From Armillaria gallica (lineage: Eukaryota; Basidiomycota; Agaricomycetes; Agaricales; Physalacriaceae), in the NCBI GenBank assembly GCA_037576215.1, contig JBANDB010000004.1:6448001-6512000 (forward strand): a DNA stretch of 64,000 bases, written 5' to 3'. Below, piece after piece: positions 1-11,771 of the stretch. The translations under genes were made by a program, and so were the position numbers. The notes under the pieces were generated by a model. It was not told where the DNA came from and made no database searches. It saw only the letters and a program-made list of their open reading frames with translations. Positions within the stretch are counted from its first letter, which is position 1. Every line of letters starts with the position of its first letter.

Positions 1-1968
1 TCCGCAGGACAAACTCTTCATGCTTGGGGTGCTGTGGCACCTACAGTGGATGACCTCGACAATCTCATCAAATGTACAAGGACCTGCAGACCTGCTCTTC
101 AGCGATGGAAAAAGGCCAAAGTGCTCATTATTGACGAAAGTACGCCTGCGTTTTCTCTAACGTCATCTGTAAATTTATGGTCGACAGTCTCCATGGTGGA
201 TGGATTTTTTTTCAATCGACTCTGCGAGATTGCCAAAAGGCTGAGGAGAAAGACAACCAAGCCATTTGGTGGTTTACAACTGGTCGTCACCGGCGACTTC
301 TTCCAGCTGCCTCCCGTCACGAAGAACGGTCAGGAACCCATTTTTGCCTTCGAGTCCGCTGCTTGGAATGAAACGCTGCATCACACCATCAACCTTGTCC
401 AGGTCTTTAGGCAGACGGATCAAGGTATGGTTCACATAAAAATATCTAATAACATCTACTAATAACTTACTGTGTCAGCTTTTGTTGACGCTCTCAACTC
501 TCTGCGTCATGGGGAACCATCACATGAAGCAATCGAGCTCTTCCGGTCTTTGTCCCGTCCGCTCGAACCCGTTACCCTACCTCCACCTCCAGCCTCCCAA
601 CAACCATATCCAACTCCTCCGTCGTCTTTGACATCTACTTCTACATCGTTTCTGTCAAAACGACAGAACAATGTTATATTCCCTACAGAACTCTTTCCTC
701 ATCGCTACGCTGTAGCAAACTCTAATCGTGAACGGTTAGACGCCATAAAGGCGCAACCATTTACGTATAATGCCACAGATACTGGAAGCAAGCCCTCACT
801 GCTCGAGTCTTTGCTTGCAGAGCAAACCGTAGAGCTGAAGCTTGGTGCGCAGGTTATGCTTATCAAGAACGTCGACGAGGTGCTTGTGAACGGTCTGGTT
901 GGCAAGGTTATTGGTTTCTACAGGTCTTGGGAGCTGATCAGTTTCCCGCCAAACCCTCCTGAGCGTAAACCCTTGTCGAATGTTTCCACCAATGCGTCCA
1001 GGCGACGTTCCCTGCCCCCTGGACCGGCGCCTGTCTCAGATATAAAGAAAAATGGCACATTGGTAAGACACGTCTTCCTCAATGCGGATGGACGGTCTCC
1101 TGTTCACCCGACGATCGACGGGAATGAGGATTCTGCCAAGAAGGAGAATTTTGATATCAAGAATGATGACCCCGTCAAGAAGGCGAATACCAGCACCGCG
1201 AAGAAAGGGAAGAATAGCACGACTGGACGAAACAATGAGCGTTTCCCGTTAGTTCTATTTGAGTATGGCAATGCGGGGGAGACACAGACTGAAGCCGTCC
1301 TTATCACTCGAGACGAGTTTCGTGTGGAAGACGCCGAGGGGAAGGTCCTTGCTCGGAGGGTTCAAATGTGAGCAATGCTTGGCACTTCAAGTTCGTAGTA
1401 TATTAACGTGGAAACCTCTAGACCGTTGATTTTAGCATGGGCAATGTCTATACATAAGAGTCAAGGCCAGACAATCCACCGCGTCAAGGTCGACCTGAGC
1501 AAGGTGTTTGAGAGAGGTGAGTATATGGCCCTCTGAGGTATTCTGCCGCCTGTTAACATAGGCTTGCTTGTAGGTCAGAGCTACGTGGCGCTCTCCCGCG
1601 CGTCATCTGTTGACGGGCTACAGGTCCTTGGGTTCGATCCGAAGAAGGTGCGTTATCTTACTTTCCATTTACACGACGGAGATATTGTCCGGTCTGTGTA
1701 TTACCAATGTGTTCTCGTCCAAAACTAAATGGAGCGGCCTGAGCGGGAATACTGCACTGAGTAAGATCCCGCCCAGGAAAAATATTATTGGTTGGATATC
1801 AGTGCGGCGTGCATATTTCTCGCTTCTATCTTCGTTTCCGCTTTGCTGTGAACTACGATGCTAATCGAGTGCTCCTAGGTTATGGCACATCGGAAGGTCG
1901 TCGAATGGAGCAAGACGTTAGAGGTGGCCGATGTGTCTGGGGACGACGATGAGCCACGAGGAACCTAA
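1..1968 (+). CDS. PIF1: PIF1-family ATP-dependent DNA helicase (3' part)
   Basis: This is the C-terminal part of a PIF1 superfamily 1B 5'-3' DNA helicase, which acts in genome maintenance in nucleus and mitochondria; the N-terminus and Walker A lie left of the window. Splicing at 140-187 gives the Walker B motif IDEISMVDG. It is followed by [16 protein letters not shown] (motif III), the VFRQTD motif, and at the end IHKSQGQT and [18 protein letters not shown] (motifs V/VI), all PIF1 signatures. Introns are seen at about 140-187, 425-478, 1368-1421, 1516-1574 and 1648-1878; the last is long (231 bp) for this genome. A low-complexity Lys/Asn-rich insert (about 1110-1240) lies before motif V, as in other fungal PIF1 proteins. 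The stop is the TAA at 1966-1968. Identification is secure; the exon borders are inferred. Confidence 0.93.
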
Positions 1969-2709
1969 GGACAGCAGCGTGTGTTAACAACTACTATATC
2001 GGCAGCCTTTAAGCGCTATCCCTGGAGCAGCTGCACCTGGAGCTAATGGTGTGTATTTTATGAAATATTTAATTAATTATATATTTTGCTGTTTATTTAG
2101 GAGGGAAAACATTCCCTCTTACTCAGACCACCATCACGGACTTAGGCTATTAAACTCTTGCTGCCAAGATGGCTCTTTCAGTCCTCTGCACCAGAGGACG
2201 CGTCCTTTGATGGTGTATACAGCACATGATCTGGTCATTCAATCATCCATGTGTCGACAGTTACCGGTACCGAAGGCTAATACTTTCTCCTTGCCAACGC
2301 GCAGCGATCTCTGCCCCTCTGATTCATTTCCGTTCCGCATACAGTTGAAGTTTGTTGAACTTGATCGGAACCAAGCCTTAGCCGTGGGGTGCGTGGCTCG
2401 CCACCTGTTACAATTGAGATCCTTCAGCATTGCATACTTGGCCCAGATTCTGCGGCGTATACTTGGCTTAATCTATCACATGGTTTTCGAATGTGAGAAG
2501 GTGCATGAGGTGGGATTCTTCTTTATACCCTTTTCCGTCCTTCTCTGATCTTCTCTACTTATCGTGTAGTGCAACCAGTCGGTTGATAAGTGATAGTTCG
2601 TAAAGCCGCCGTTTCCATAGGGCCATGAGGCGTATAATGCAGTCGGAGACGAACAAAATAGTCGATACTCCACGTTGAAGTCTTTCACGAGGACTGGAAG
2701 TCCATGGGG
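1969..2709. other. intergenic, no supported gene
   Basis: Spacer between PIF1 and the first PX-GH18 gene. It holds an unbroken 165-codon plus-strand frame (2051-2548), but that frame has no recognisable domain and no splice context, so I do not call it a gene. Confidence 0.5.
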
Positions 2710-2719
2710 TATATATATA
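2710..2719 (+). promoter_or_regulatory. TATA-like box of PX-GH18 copy 1
   Basis: An alternating TA run of ten bases sits about 45-50 bp upstream of the ATG at 2763. Placement fits a core promoter element; function is inferred. Confidence 0.4.
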
Positions 2720-2762
2720 CCCAATATCCAGTGCTTCCGTTTAATTCAGTATCATTGACCTT

Positions 2763-5111
2763 ATGGCTCCTTCAGTCAGCGTAAACAAGCACACGACGGC
2801 CTCCATTCCAAGGCCACATATTCTTTACACCATCGAAGTCACTCGAAATGGCGCTCACACCGTCGTGGATCGAAGGTACAGCGAGGTACGTGTCATACAT
2901 TCTAAATTGCCACCGTAGAGAACTAAGTGCTAGTCATACCCATAGTTCGTCGCGCTCAATGATACGCTCCAAGTGATTAAATACGCACTCCCTCCCAAGC
3001 GCATACTGGCGACGGCCTTTATTCCCTCTGCGTGGCTTGATGATGAGCTCATCAAGGAACGAAAGACGGGATTGAAAGAATATCTGACCAATCTATTGAG
3101 GGACCCTCAGTATAGCAGCAATCCGATCCTGCGGGAGTTCATTCTGCCCTCTAAGCCCTCTCCGCCTCGTCGACTCCAAGACGACCTGCTCCATCTCGAA
3201 GACGCCGTGCCCTCAACACTGTCCCGGAAAGCAGCCCTGGCTTTGGTCAAAGGTGATGTCAAGGCACAATCCACTCCGATTGCAGCGGCCTACTATCCCG
3301 GTGTGTCCGACGATTGTATTCACTCCAATTTTGCTCAATAGACATTCATCAGATTGGAGCGCCGGTAGTTTCCCACCGGAAAACTTAGACTATTCTAAAT
3401 TCGACATTCTTTTGTTCGGTAGGTATTATTCACACATGACTATCTAGAGGCGGCAACTGATTGCGCGCATACGCCCAGCATTTGCTACGCCTAATTCTTC
3501 TTCAGGCCTGGCCTGGGATTCTGGTAGTCAATCCATTCTTCAAAGGCTTGTCACCAGTGCTCGAAACAGTGGCAAGGGAACGAAAATCGTTCTATCAGTC
3601 GGTGCGTCGTGGCATCAGATTTCTTGATATATTCCGTGTATTAAATATTAACGATATGATCAGGTGGATGGGGTGGAAGCTATTGGTTCTCGCAAGCCGT
3701 CAGCAGCTCAGCCAATAGATCCACTTTCACCAAAGCCCTGTCATCTGCAGTGAGCACGTATGGTCTTGATGGTATGATCTTTCCTTTATTATTAAATCAT
3801 GATTAAAATATAACAACCTCAGGTATTGATATCGATTGGGTGCGATTCGATTTGCCATAATCGTGCGCGTCGTCACTTACGAGACGCCGATAGGAATACC
3901 CTAACTCTTCAGGCGCTGGCAATCCACACTCCCCGTCGGATGCGGCAAATTTCTTGAGCTTGGTCCAGTCGCTCCGTTCTGCTCTTGGTGCGTCGCGCTG
4001 AGCTTGTGGTCATGGAGCGTTACCTGATCAAGTTCAACTTAGGAACGAGCAAGATCATTTCTGCTGCTGTACCCCACCTTCCATGGTTAGGCTCCAATGG
4101 TAACCCTCTCACGGACGTTTCGGCTTATGCGAAAGTCATGACATACGTCAACATCATGTAAGAGACAATTCAGCTTCAAAAACAACCCTGACACACTTGG
4201 CATATCTAGGAACTACGATGTCTGGGGAGCGTCATCGACGCCAGGACCTAATGCTCCACTCGGTACGATACCAACTACATGGAATTATGCCTTTACTCAT
4301 AGCATTTACGTCCAGGGAATCTTTGTGGCACTTCCTCGCAACCTAAAGCAAATGCTCAAGCAGCTCTGGCGCAATGGACTTCAGCCGGGTTCCCTGCATC
4401 CCAGCTCCTTCTCGGTCTCCCGCTGTACGGCTACGTATCTCAGAGTTCCGTCACCCGTCTTTCGGGAAGCCTCATGCCCTCATCCGAGATGGTCCTCATT
4501 CAAGGAAACAACGAACCCGTCGATGGCCAGGCTCCAGTGCGCAAGTTGGAGTTCCTCAATGGTGCCCATGCACGGCCAAAGAGTCCGGAAGTCAAAGCAA
4601 CGGCGTCGCTCCAGAGCTGGTGGGGTCAGCAGATTCCTTTCAGTAGTATTGTGTCGTCTGGTGCCCTGGTGAAGAATGCGGACGGAACTTACTCTGGAAG
4701 TGGCGGGTTCACTTTCAGTACGTCTTATTTCTCCAAACTGAGTTGCCTTCTCATTATGCTTTGCAGACTGGGACGACTGCAGTGACACGCCAGTAGGTAA
4801 TCCACAAGCTCTGATAGAATTTGCTGACACTATTCTTAGTACCTGTACAACACCTCTCAGACGACTGTAGTAACCTACGATGGTGGGTTACATTTCGCTT
4901 CCATGATCAAACGTCTCAACTGAAGCCAACAGACACCTGGTCATTGGCGGACAAGGCAACTTTCGCGAAGAATAACGGAATGGCTGGTTGCTTCACTTGG
5001 TCCCTTGATCAGGTTTGTTTTATTTTGAAGTATGAAGTTGCGATGCTGACCGAGCTCCAGGATGATGGCGTTTCTTTGATGAATGTCATTCGATCTAGTT
5101 TGGGGAAGTAG
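2763..5111 (+). CDS. PX domain-GH18 chitinase-like fusion protein, copy 1
   Basis: An N-terminal phosphoinositide-binding PX domain (about residues 20-120; RRYSEF motif, LPPK, ERKTGLKEYLTNLL, terminal FILPS) is joined to a family 18 glycoside hydrolase (chitinase-type TIM barrel). The barrel starts at IAAAYYPDWSAG and runs to GMAGCFTWSLDQ near the end. The catalytic DxxDxDxE motif is intact as DGIDIDWE; a 54-bp intron (3840-3893) splits it just before the Glu codon (3894-3896), so the unspliced frame hides the Glu. The exon 2946-3300 encodes both most of the PX domain and the first barrel strand, so the fusion does not come from joining two neighbours. About twelve exons; early introns at 2886-2945, 3301-3352, 3419-3478 and 3602-3663. 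No signal peptide is visible, suggesting a cytosolic or endomembrane-bound enzyme, unlike secreted chitinases. Substrate is inferred (chitin or other beta-1,4-GlcNAc glycans). Confidence 0.88.
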
Positions 5112-5800
5112 AGCGCAGTTTCCATGGGCAAGTAATGGAACGAAATGAACTTCATGACGTCACGAAATTATCCCGTAGTGCCGCTGATCCATACCATAAT
5201 GCATTGATGCTCTTCATTTTCTGCAGCGACGCGGATGGTCAAAGCAACCATAATATGCATTTCGATCCAAGCATCGAGCAACCCCGCGTAAGGAAGAACA
5301 TTAGCGTTTCATTACTCACGACTCCGACGATGCTAAGGTATGCCGAGCACTGCTAAGCTGAGAATTACTTGCTGCAAGTCTTTGGGGCGCCTAACGAAGT
5401 TTCAAATTGGACAAGATTCGCAATGCTTCCATGCGCTATTGCTGAATAATGTGATCGCAAATTCGAAGGTATATTACTACCTACACGGTCCTTCAGCTCA
5501 TTGTTTGTTCTTTCAGCCACAGGAATCCAACAGATTTACTTCTCGTCGCCGTTCACTTGCGATATGTAGTCGTAGACTCAGAGTTTTCAATCTCGCGCTA
5601 GGCTGTTTTCCAAGTGATAATTTTGCACTCGCGTTACCATCCTGTATATGAAGCAAGCTATATCTCTATCGTCGGCTTACCATATAGAAGGGACTGTCGC
5701 AGAACAAGAGGTCATAACGTAGTCAAAAAATTATATGGCGTTGAGTATTCTATTTACACTTTACAATTACACACCTCCAAGGATTTATCCATAGCCCACG
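5112..5800. other. convergent intergenic spacer between the PX-GH18 pair
   Basis: Shared 3' region of two tail-to-tail genes. I see no gene, tRNA or clear inverted repeat here. Confidence 0.5.
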
Positions 5801-7882
5801 CTACTTGCCCAAGTTCGAACGGACAACATTTTGCAACGAGTATCCGTCGTCCTAGTAAGACAAGACCATGAGGACACACAGAATACAGAATACGCGTCGG
5901 ACCTACCTGATCCAAAGACCACGTAAAACATCCAGCCATCCCCGACTGCTTCGCGAATTTAGCCTTGTCCGCAAGACTATCGGTATCGTCGTAAGAAACA
6001 ACGGTCGTCTTTGCCGTGTTGAACAAGAACTAGGAGAAAGTCAGCAGACGTCAAGAGAGGATAATTCAAGTACTTACGGGGGTATCACTGCAGTCATCCC
6101 ATCCTACCCAAAGATGGCATCAATTGACCGTTCATGCTAGAAAAAGATAGGTGCAATACCCTTGGTGAATCCGTTGGCACCATTATATGTCCCGTTTGCC
6201 TGCTTCTTCAACGCGCCGGCGCTGACCAGTTGCTTGAACGCCACCTGCGATCCCCACCACTGACTGAGATCGCCAGCCACAGCGTCAGCACGCTCAGCAA
6301 GCGGCGCATGTTCATGCGGTTCAGACACCGGGACATAGCTGTTTGAAAGTCGTGTAGCCGTACTCTTTGAGACGTATCCATACAGAGCCAATCCTAGTAG
6401 CATCTTCGATGCTGGAAAGCCAGCTTTCTGCCATTGTGAAAGAGCAGCCTGTGCGTTAGCCTCAGGTTGGCTGGAGCTACCGCAGGGGTTCCCTGTGTAC
6501 CGTCAGTATCTTAGCGGCTCTGTGCGGGGAAGAGACGTACCGAGCGGGGCATTGGGTCCAGGATTGGCTGAAGCTCCGTTGACATCATAGTTCATGATGT
6601 TGATATATGACATCTGAGCCGCATAGTCCGATACATTCGACAGTGGAACTCCATTAGGGCCAAGCCAAGGGTGATGAGCGACAGCAGCACTAATGATTTT
6701 CGACCAACCTGAATGACTGTAAGTAAACAAGCATATGCAATTGAAGACAACGCTTACCCAAGGCGGCACGTAATGACTTGAAGAACGACAGAAAATTTGC
6801 CGCATCCGCCCACGAATACGGATTGCCGGACCCAGGGGAATTCGGATACTCCTGTAATCGAATTTAGGGTACTAAAATCCTGTGACATATCGAATAAAAT
6901 TACCCAGTCGATATCGATGCCTGGGCTCGAATCAGAAGGGGCAAACAAGAATGCAGCAAAAAACAACTACCATCTAACCCGAAGGAATTTACGGCGCCCA
7001 CCAGAGCGTTGACAAGCTTTGTACGATTGGTCGCATTGCTCATGGAATTTGAGAACCAGTAACTGCCGCCCCAGCCGCCTATATGGATATCAACGACAAT
7101 CACCGAATGAAACAAAGGGCATCACCTATGGACAAGACAATCTGCGTCCCGCGCCCGCTTTGGCGAGCAGCAGAGACAAGGTCTCGGAGTGAGTCCTGGC
7201 TGCCATCGTCCCAGTTGATAGTCGAGGAAGAATTTGGCACGACGAAGGCTGTAGGACAGTTAAATAACTGGATTACTCACGCTAAGAAATTCAATACGTA
7301 CCAAAAAATAGTATATCAAACTTTGAAAAGTCGACCTTGCTAGGCGGATTGCTCCAGGCGGACCAATCTGGATAGTAGGCAGCTGCAACAGGACTGACGA
7401 GCCTCGAAACTGGCGCTTTGATTGTAAGATTGGCCTTGCATATCATCGACGGAGTAATTTCATCGTCGAATCCATGAACATCGGTGATGTAATTAGGATT
7501 GAGAAAGGCGAGTAGTTTGAACGATGCCTGATATCGTGTAGAGCGGAGGAGAGAGTTCAAATACGCTAACAATCCGTCCTTGCGTTCAGCGATGAGCTCG
7601 TCGTCGACCCAGGCCGACGGAATGACAGCGTTAAACACGCTGTTCTTGGGAGGTAAGGAGTACGGATCACCCAGGGCGTCATGCAAGGCGGAAAACTAGA
7701 TTCAAAATAACGCTGAGCACCGTTCGACACGTCGTAGAACCAGTATGCACCTCTGAATATCTCCTAAGTACCTCGTACTTGGTTCCATCGTCCAGACCAA
7801 CCTCGACGGCGTACAAAATGTGCAGGTCGGGGGTAGAAGACGTGGTATGCTTGTCGATGAAAACGCTAGCAATGGAAGACAT
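5801..7882 (-). CDS. PX domain-GH18 chitinase-like fusion protein, copy 2
   Basis: Inverted paralogue of the gene at 2763-5111 with the same order: PX domain (LRRYSE, SLPPK, IPSAWVDDELIAERKDG, LLAFLNPN), a linker, then a GH18 barrel (VAAAYYPDWSAW, GGWGGSYWFSNS, GIDIDW then EYPNSPGSGN, ending GMAGCFTWSLDQ). The catalytic Glu codon (6849-6851) is again the first codon after an intron. Introns fall at equivalent positions, including one within RRYSE^F of the PX domain and one inside the catalytic motif, so the pair arose by DNA duplication. The exon around 7318-7686 carries the PX core and the first GH18 strand together. Translation from 7882 begins MSSIASVFIDKHTT, matching the copy 1 N-terminus; no signal peptide. 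The stop is at 5801-5803. The two proteins are clearly diverged, so the duplication is not recent. Confidence 0.87.
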
Positions 7883-8240
7883 GATGGCGGTCAGGAAGAA
7901 AGGGAGAACGAGTTCAGCGTTGCCGCCTTTTAAACGTTCTAGGGAATGTCCAAATTAGGCACAGATATGTCACTAAACGTCAGATCCTTCGATCACGGCG
8001 TTTAACTGACAGCAAATAAATCATGAAGATCGTTGGGTGGACTCGGCGTAAGGGGTCTGAGGAAATTGCAGGCTTCGGGTTATTGAGAGGCATCTGTGGG
8101 GATTTTTGACTGTCGATCAAAGGCATGCGAATTGTCTTTTCTGATATTTTTCGAAATCCGAAGCTGTACCGACACTGAGATACATTTATTCATACAAAGA
8201 ACCAGGAAAAATAGTATACACACCTGAACCGTGGTGTGGG
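7883..8240. other. upstream region of PX-GH18 copy 2
   Basis: Presumed promoter of the minus-strand gene ending at 7882. No gene or RNA seen. Confidence 0.4.
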
Positions 8241-8611
8241 TCACGCGTTGATTATGCTATCCAAAGAAGAAACTCGACAGCGGTGAACGTCAATTAGGTC
8301 AAGGCGATATTCACCATTGAAGGAAAGGAGGGTCGGGAAAGCCGCGATTCCTTGCTTTCTTCCAGGATTAGATATCTTGATGTTTGTAGTCAAACTGCAA
8401 CGAGGAGTAAACGCATGTGAACAATTCAACAGGCAGCTGTGAATACGTACCCAGTTTCCGAAAAACAACGACCGCATGAAAAGTTTTCCCTGGGGGAGAC
8501 GTCTCGAATGCATTGGTAGAATTTGAAAATTTCATTCATAAGGTAGAAACCCAGCATCAGGGTACAGCTGCTTATCGCGACGTTCCATGTCGAATACGTT
8601 CCACGTACCAA
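8241..8611 (-). CDS. small hypothetical protein (weak)
   Basis: Two minus-strand open segments join over a plausible intron with GT-AG borders (about 8399-8453) into roughly 105 residues. The first exon has one hydrophobic stretch (SSCTLMLGFYLMNEIFKF), so a membrane segment is possible. A further minus-strand frame at 8740-8952 could be an upstream exon, because it too contains GT-AG borders around a short intron. No family is recognised and the start is uncertain. It may be a remnant of a larger gene. Confidence 0.25.
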
Positions 8612-9474
8612 AGTGACGACGTATTCCTCTCTCTCTCAACCCTTACTTTTATAGTTTTTTGTTTCGGTCCTTTCTGGAATCTATTAAGAAAAGAGAACTG
8701 AAAGAAAGACTCGTTGCTGGCTAGTCAATAATACTCAGGCTAGACCACGGTATTGAGACGCCAGCTACAGTATAAATCTAATGAAGACTTAGGTAAGACC
8801 AGACGACAACCTGGATAGGGAGAGAGATGATAAGTAGAGTCAAACTCACAGCCACATGCACCCTTTCTGTCAGGAGCCATTTCCTTGCAACGTACAGCAA
8901 TGGTCCCATGAGATCCAAGAACACGAGATATATAGCTAAACTTTGGGTGCATAATAGTTAAATGAGTAAAACACAGTTCAAACTCCGGCCCTTAAGAGAG
9001 ACGGCTAGCCGGACCGGATCGGGCCGCCTTGTTCTCTCGGACCATCAAGTACTCAAGTACTCAAGTTCTGTAGGCCGTCTTCTCAGACTTCGAATACCTG
9101 GTACTTGCAAAGTCTGACTTGACTTAAGTCGCGCTAATGCAAACTTTGAAATAGCCTTTTTGCACCTTTTACCTACCATTTCTTGTACTGCTACTTGGTC
9201 TACTGGTGGGTGCTTTGAAAACCAATTTCTTATCCTTTTAACTCATTATTCTTCTTACCACCCCCCTTTCTTCGGCTTCATTCTCCATTTCCTGACAACC
9301 ATCATTCCGCATCAGAACCCTCGGCACGTTTATCTCCTGGAAAGTCTATCTCGCGCGTAGATGTGTGACGATTTCGACAAATCCGCTTCCTCTGAGGCAC
9401 GCGACCCTGCATTGCTTCTAACGCCGACGTAGAGCATATGGCTCGCTGGACTCTTTCTCGACCAGACCACGACG
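8612..9474. other. intergenic with pyrimidine-rich promoter-like tract
   Basis: Apart from the possible exon at 8740-8952 nothing is supported. The stretch 9160-9360 is CT-rich, as in fungal promoters, and leads into the gene starting at 9475. Confidence 0.35.
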
Positions 9475-11504
9475 ATGTCCCTGATCGTGCTCGTATCTCT
9501 GCTATCGCTGGTGTCAGCGCAGACATGGTAAGCGTAAATTTCTCCACAGCGCGAATCGAGTTTGACACGGCTACAGGTGCAACAAAAATTACATGAGCAC
9601 CGAGCCGATCATGTTCCCGGGTCAGTTCATCGTGATGAGGCAGCGGCAGACGTTGACCTTGTACTGCAGGCGGTCAATTTCCAGTTCCTGAAAGGTCCGC
9701 CACACCACTGCTTGCTCTACGATGTGGACAAGCTATTCGGCCGTACCTACCGGAAGATCGCCACGGTATCGATGATGACCCAACAGCCATATCCATCCTC
9801 GTCGATACCCCCATCACATACTCCCTTATTACCGGCGCGTCACATTTCACTGACACTCTCAGCACTACCTTGAAGGTGACTGTGTCTGCTGAAGGGAAGA
9901 CTCTGGCCAGCGGAAGGGTACCCATCAATGCATCGAAACACACTCTTTCATTATCCCTGTCTGCTTTAACTCCAAGGACCGAGGCGTATAACATATCCTG
10001 TGTAGGGGAGACAGAGTCCGGGGAGCAATTCGCGACGACGTCGCTACTGAGCTATCTTCCTACGCCTCCCCGTGGTATCGGTTCTGTTACCAAAATGGAT
10101 ATGCGCACCGGAGGATTACTAGCCCGACCAGCGCACAAAGATGGGGCGTATGAAAGAGTTTTTCCTATTGGTTTCTACACCCAGTTCGACTCGTATCTTG
10201 CTGTCAATTTGTCCGCCATTGGAATACTGAAGGAGCAAGGGTTGGTATTCATTTCCGAATATATTACCTATCCTGACATTTTGACAGATTTAATATTGTA
10301 TGATTTGATTCTTCTGATGCAACTGCCGCGAGTAACCGACGCCAGATTCATCCGGTGCCCACGTTTTCAAATCTGACGGCACTCGATGAGGTATTGGATG
10401 AAATGGAGCGAGTAGGCCTCTACCTCATGTACGACATGAGAGCGTAAGAATATCTCCGTAGTTCCTCCTGGAGTCCTCTCATCGTCATTTAGAACCTATA
10501 TGAACAGTACATCCGTGACCGAGCAAGTCAATCGCATCAAATCACGGTCAAACCTTCTTTTATGGTACACCGCCGACGAACCAGACGGCACCTCCGACCC
10601 GCTCGACGCCACCCTTCTAGCTTCAAATCTCATCACCTCGCTTGACGGCGGAGATGGACGAGGCGGGTCCGGCTACCACCCTGTATCCCTCGTGCTTAAC
10701 TGCGAGAACTACGAGTTCACAGCGTACGCAAGCGGGGCGGATATCGTCATGCAGGATACATACATGATCGGGAACAATGTTACGTTCTCAAGCGAGTGGG
10801 GAACAGTGTGCACGACTGATTACGGTGATTGTGGGTGTGATAATTGTAAAGGTTCCTATCAGGATATATCGACGAGGGAAGACGAGTTTCGGGAGAGGAT
10901 ATTTGTTAATGGTTGGGAGTTAAATAAGGTGGTCTGGGCGGTCCCGCAGGCGTTTGGGAACGAGTCGTATGTTTACTCTTCTCCATCCATCTGACAAGAA
11001 CTCACGATATTTTTTTGGTACAGGTACTGGAAGAGATTCCCGACTGGGAAAGAATTCATTGTTCAGAGTATCGTCGGGATCAACCATGGAGCTCTGGGTA
11101 ATCATTCGTTCCTTACCGTTGTATATAAATCTATTGATCTGGTATTTTTAACAGGTGTTGTATCGTGGGACGATCCTACATCTGCCGATATCAAAGCCTC
11201 CGCCTCAGATCTAGCGCTTTCCCTTCCGAAAATCACACCATTCATTCTGAATCCCAAAGCCAAGTTCCAGCAAGTGACGACTTCTGACTTCATCGATGTA
11301 GGTATGTGGACGGTAAGCAAGGAGACATTGGTTTTGGCGACAAATTTGGACTATGAAGAAAAGGTGCTTTTCTTGGCGCAGGTTGGTATAGCTGAAGTGG
11401 TCTCAGAACAAGTGTTCGATAGTGGTGCGCAAGTCTATGTTGGTGCGTTCAGCGTTATTTTGGAACCTGTAGGCTCTGCTGGCTTTATTGTACCGAATAA
11501 ATAG
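9475..11504 (+). CDS. secreted glycoside hydrolase-superfamily (TIM barrel) protein
   Basis: The ATG at 9475 opens a clear signal peptide (MSLIVLVSLLSLVSAQT) just before the first intron (9528-9576). The spliced protein of about 580 residues has an N-terminal beta-rich part, then a barrel-like region starting VFPIGFYTQFDSYL, with NLLLWYTADEPDG (a candidate acid/base Glu inside TADEP), a Cys-rich CGCDNCKG loop and a C-terminal beta domain. This pattern matches fungal secreted proteins usually labelled glycoside hydrolase superfamily; I cannot give a CAZy family. Further introns: about 9620-9671, two short ones around 10240-10370, then near 10445-10491, 10970-11025 and 11098-11155. It is extracellular, probably acting on polysaccharide, but the substrate is unknown. 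The gene next door encodes a mannosyltransferase; no direct link is evident. Confidence 0.75.
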
Positions 11505-11771
11505 GGTGAATAGCAATATGTATCAGGCTTTTCGGAGATACCCGAACTATTCCTCACCTTCTCCTATAAGTTTCGTCCCGGGCGCTCGTACTCAGAACTA
11601 TTGAATTCGAGTCTATTGAGGTAAGTTGCACATGTCGTAAGGAAGAATGAGCAAAACTGAATAGGGTCACATGCCGCCGCATTTCACAGCTTTCGACAGT
11701 AACGTGCCAGTGGGCGCTGTGGGGCGGTGCAACAACTATCCACCACACCCTCTCTCTGCTCATGAACAGCA

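Noticed and set aside
2051..2548. 165-codon plus-strand frame downstream of PIF1
   Set aside because: No recognised domain and AT-rich start; likely chance.
3834..3860. Loss of the catalytic Glu in the GH18 motif (unspliced reading DIDWV)
   Set aside because: Splicing at 3840-3893 puts Glu right after DIDW; the same holds in copy 2.
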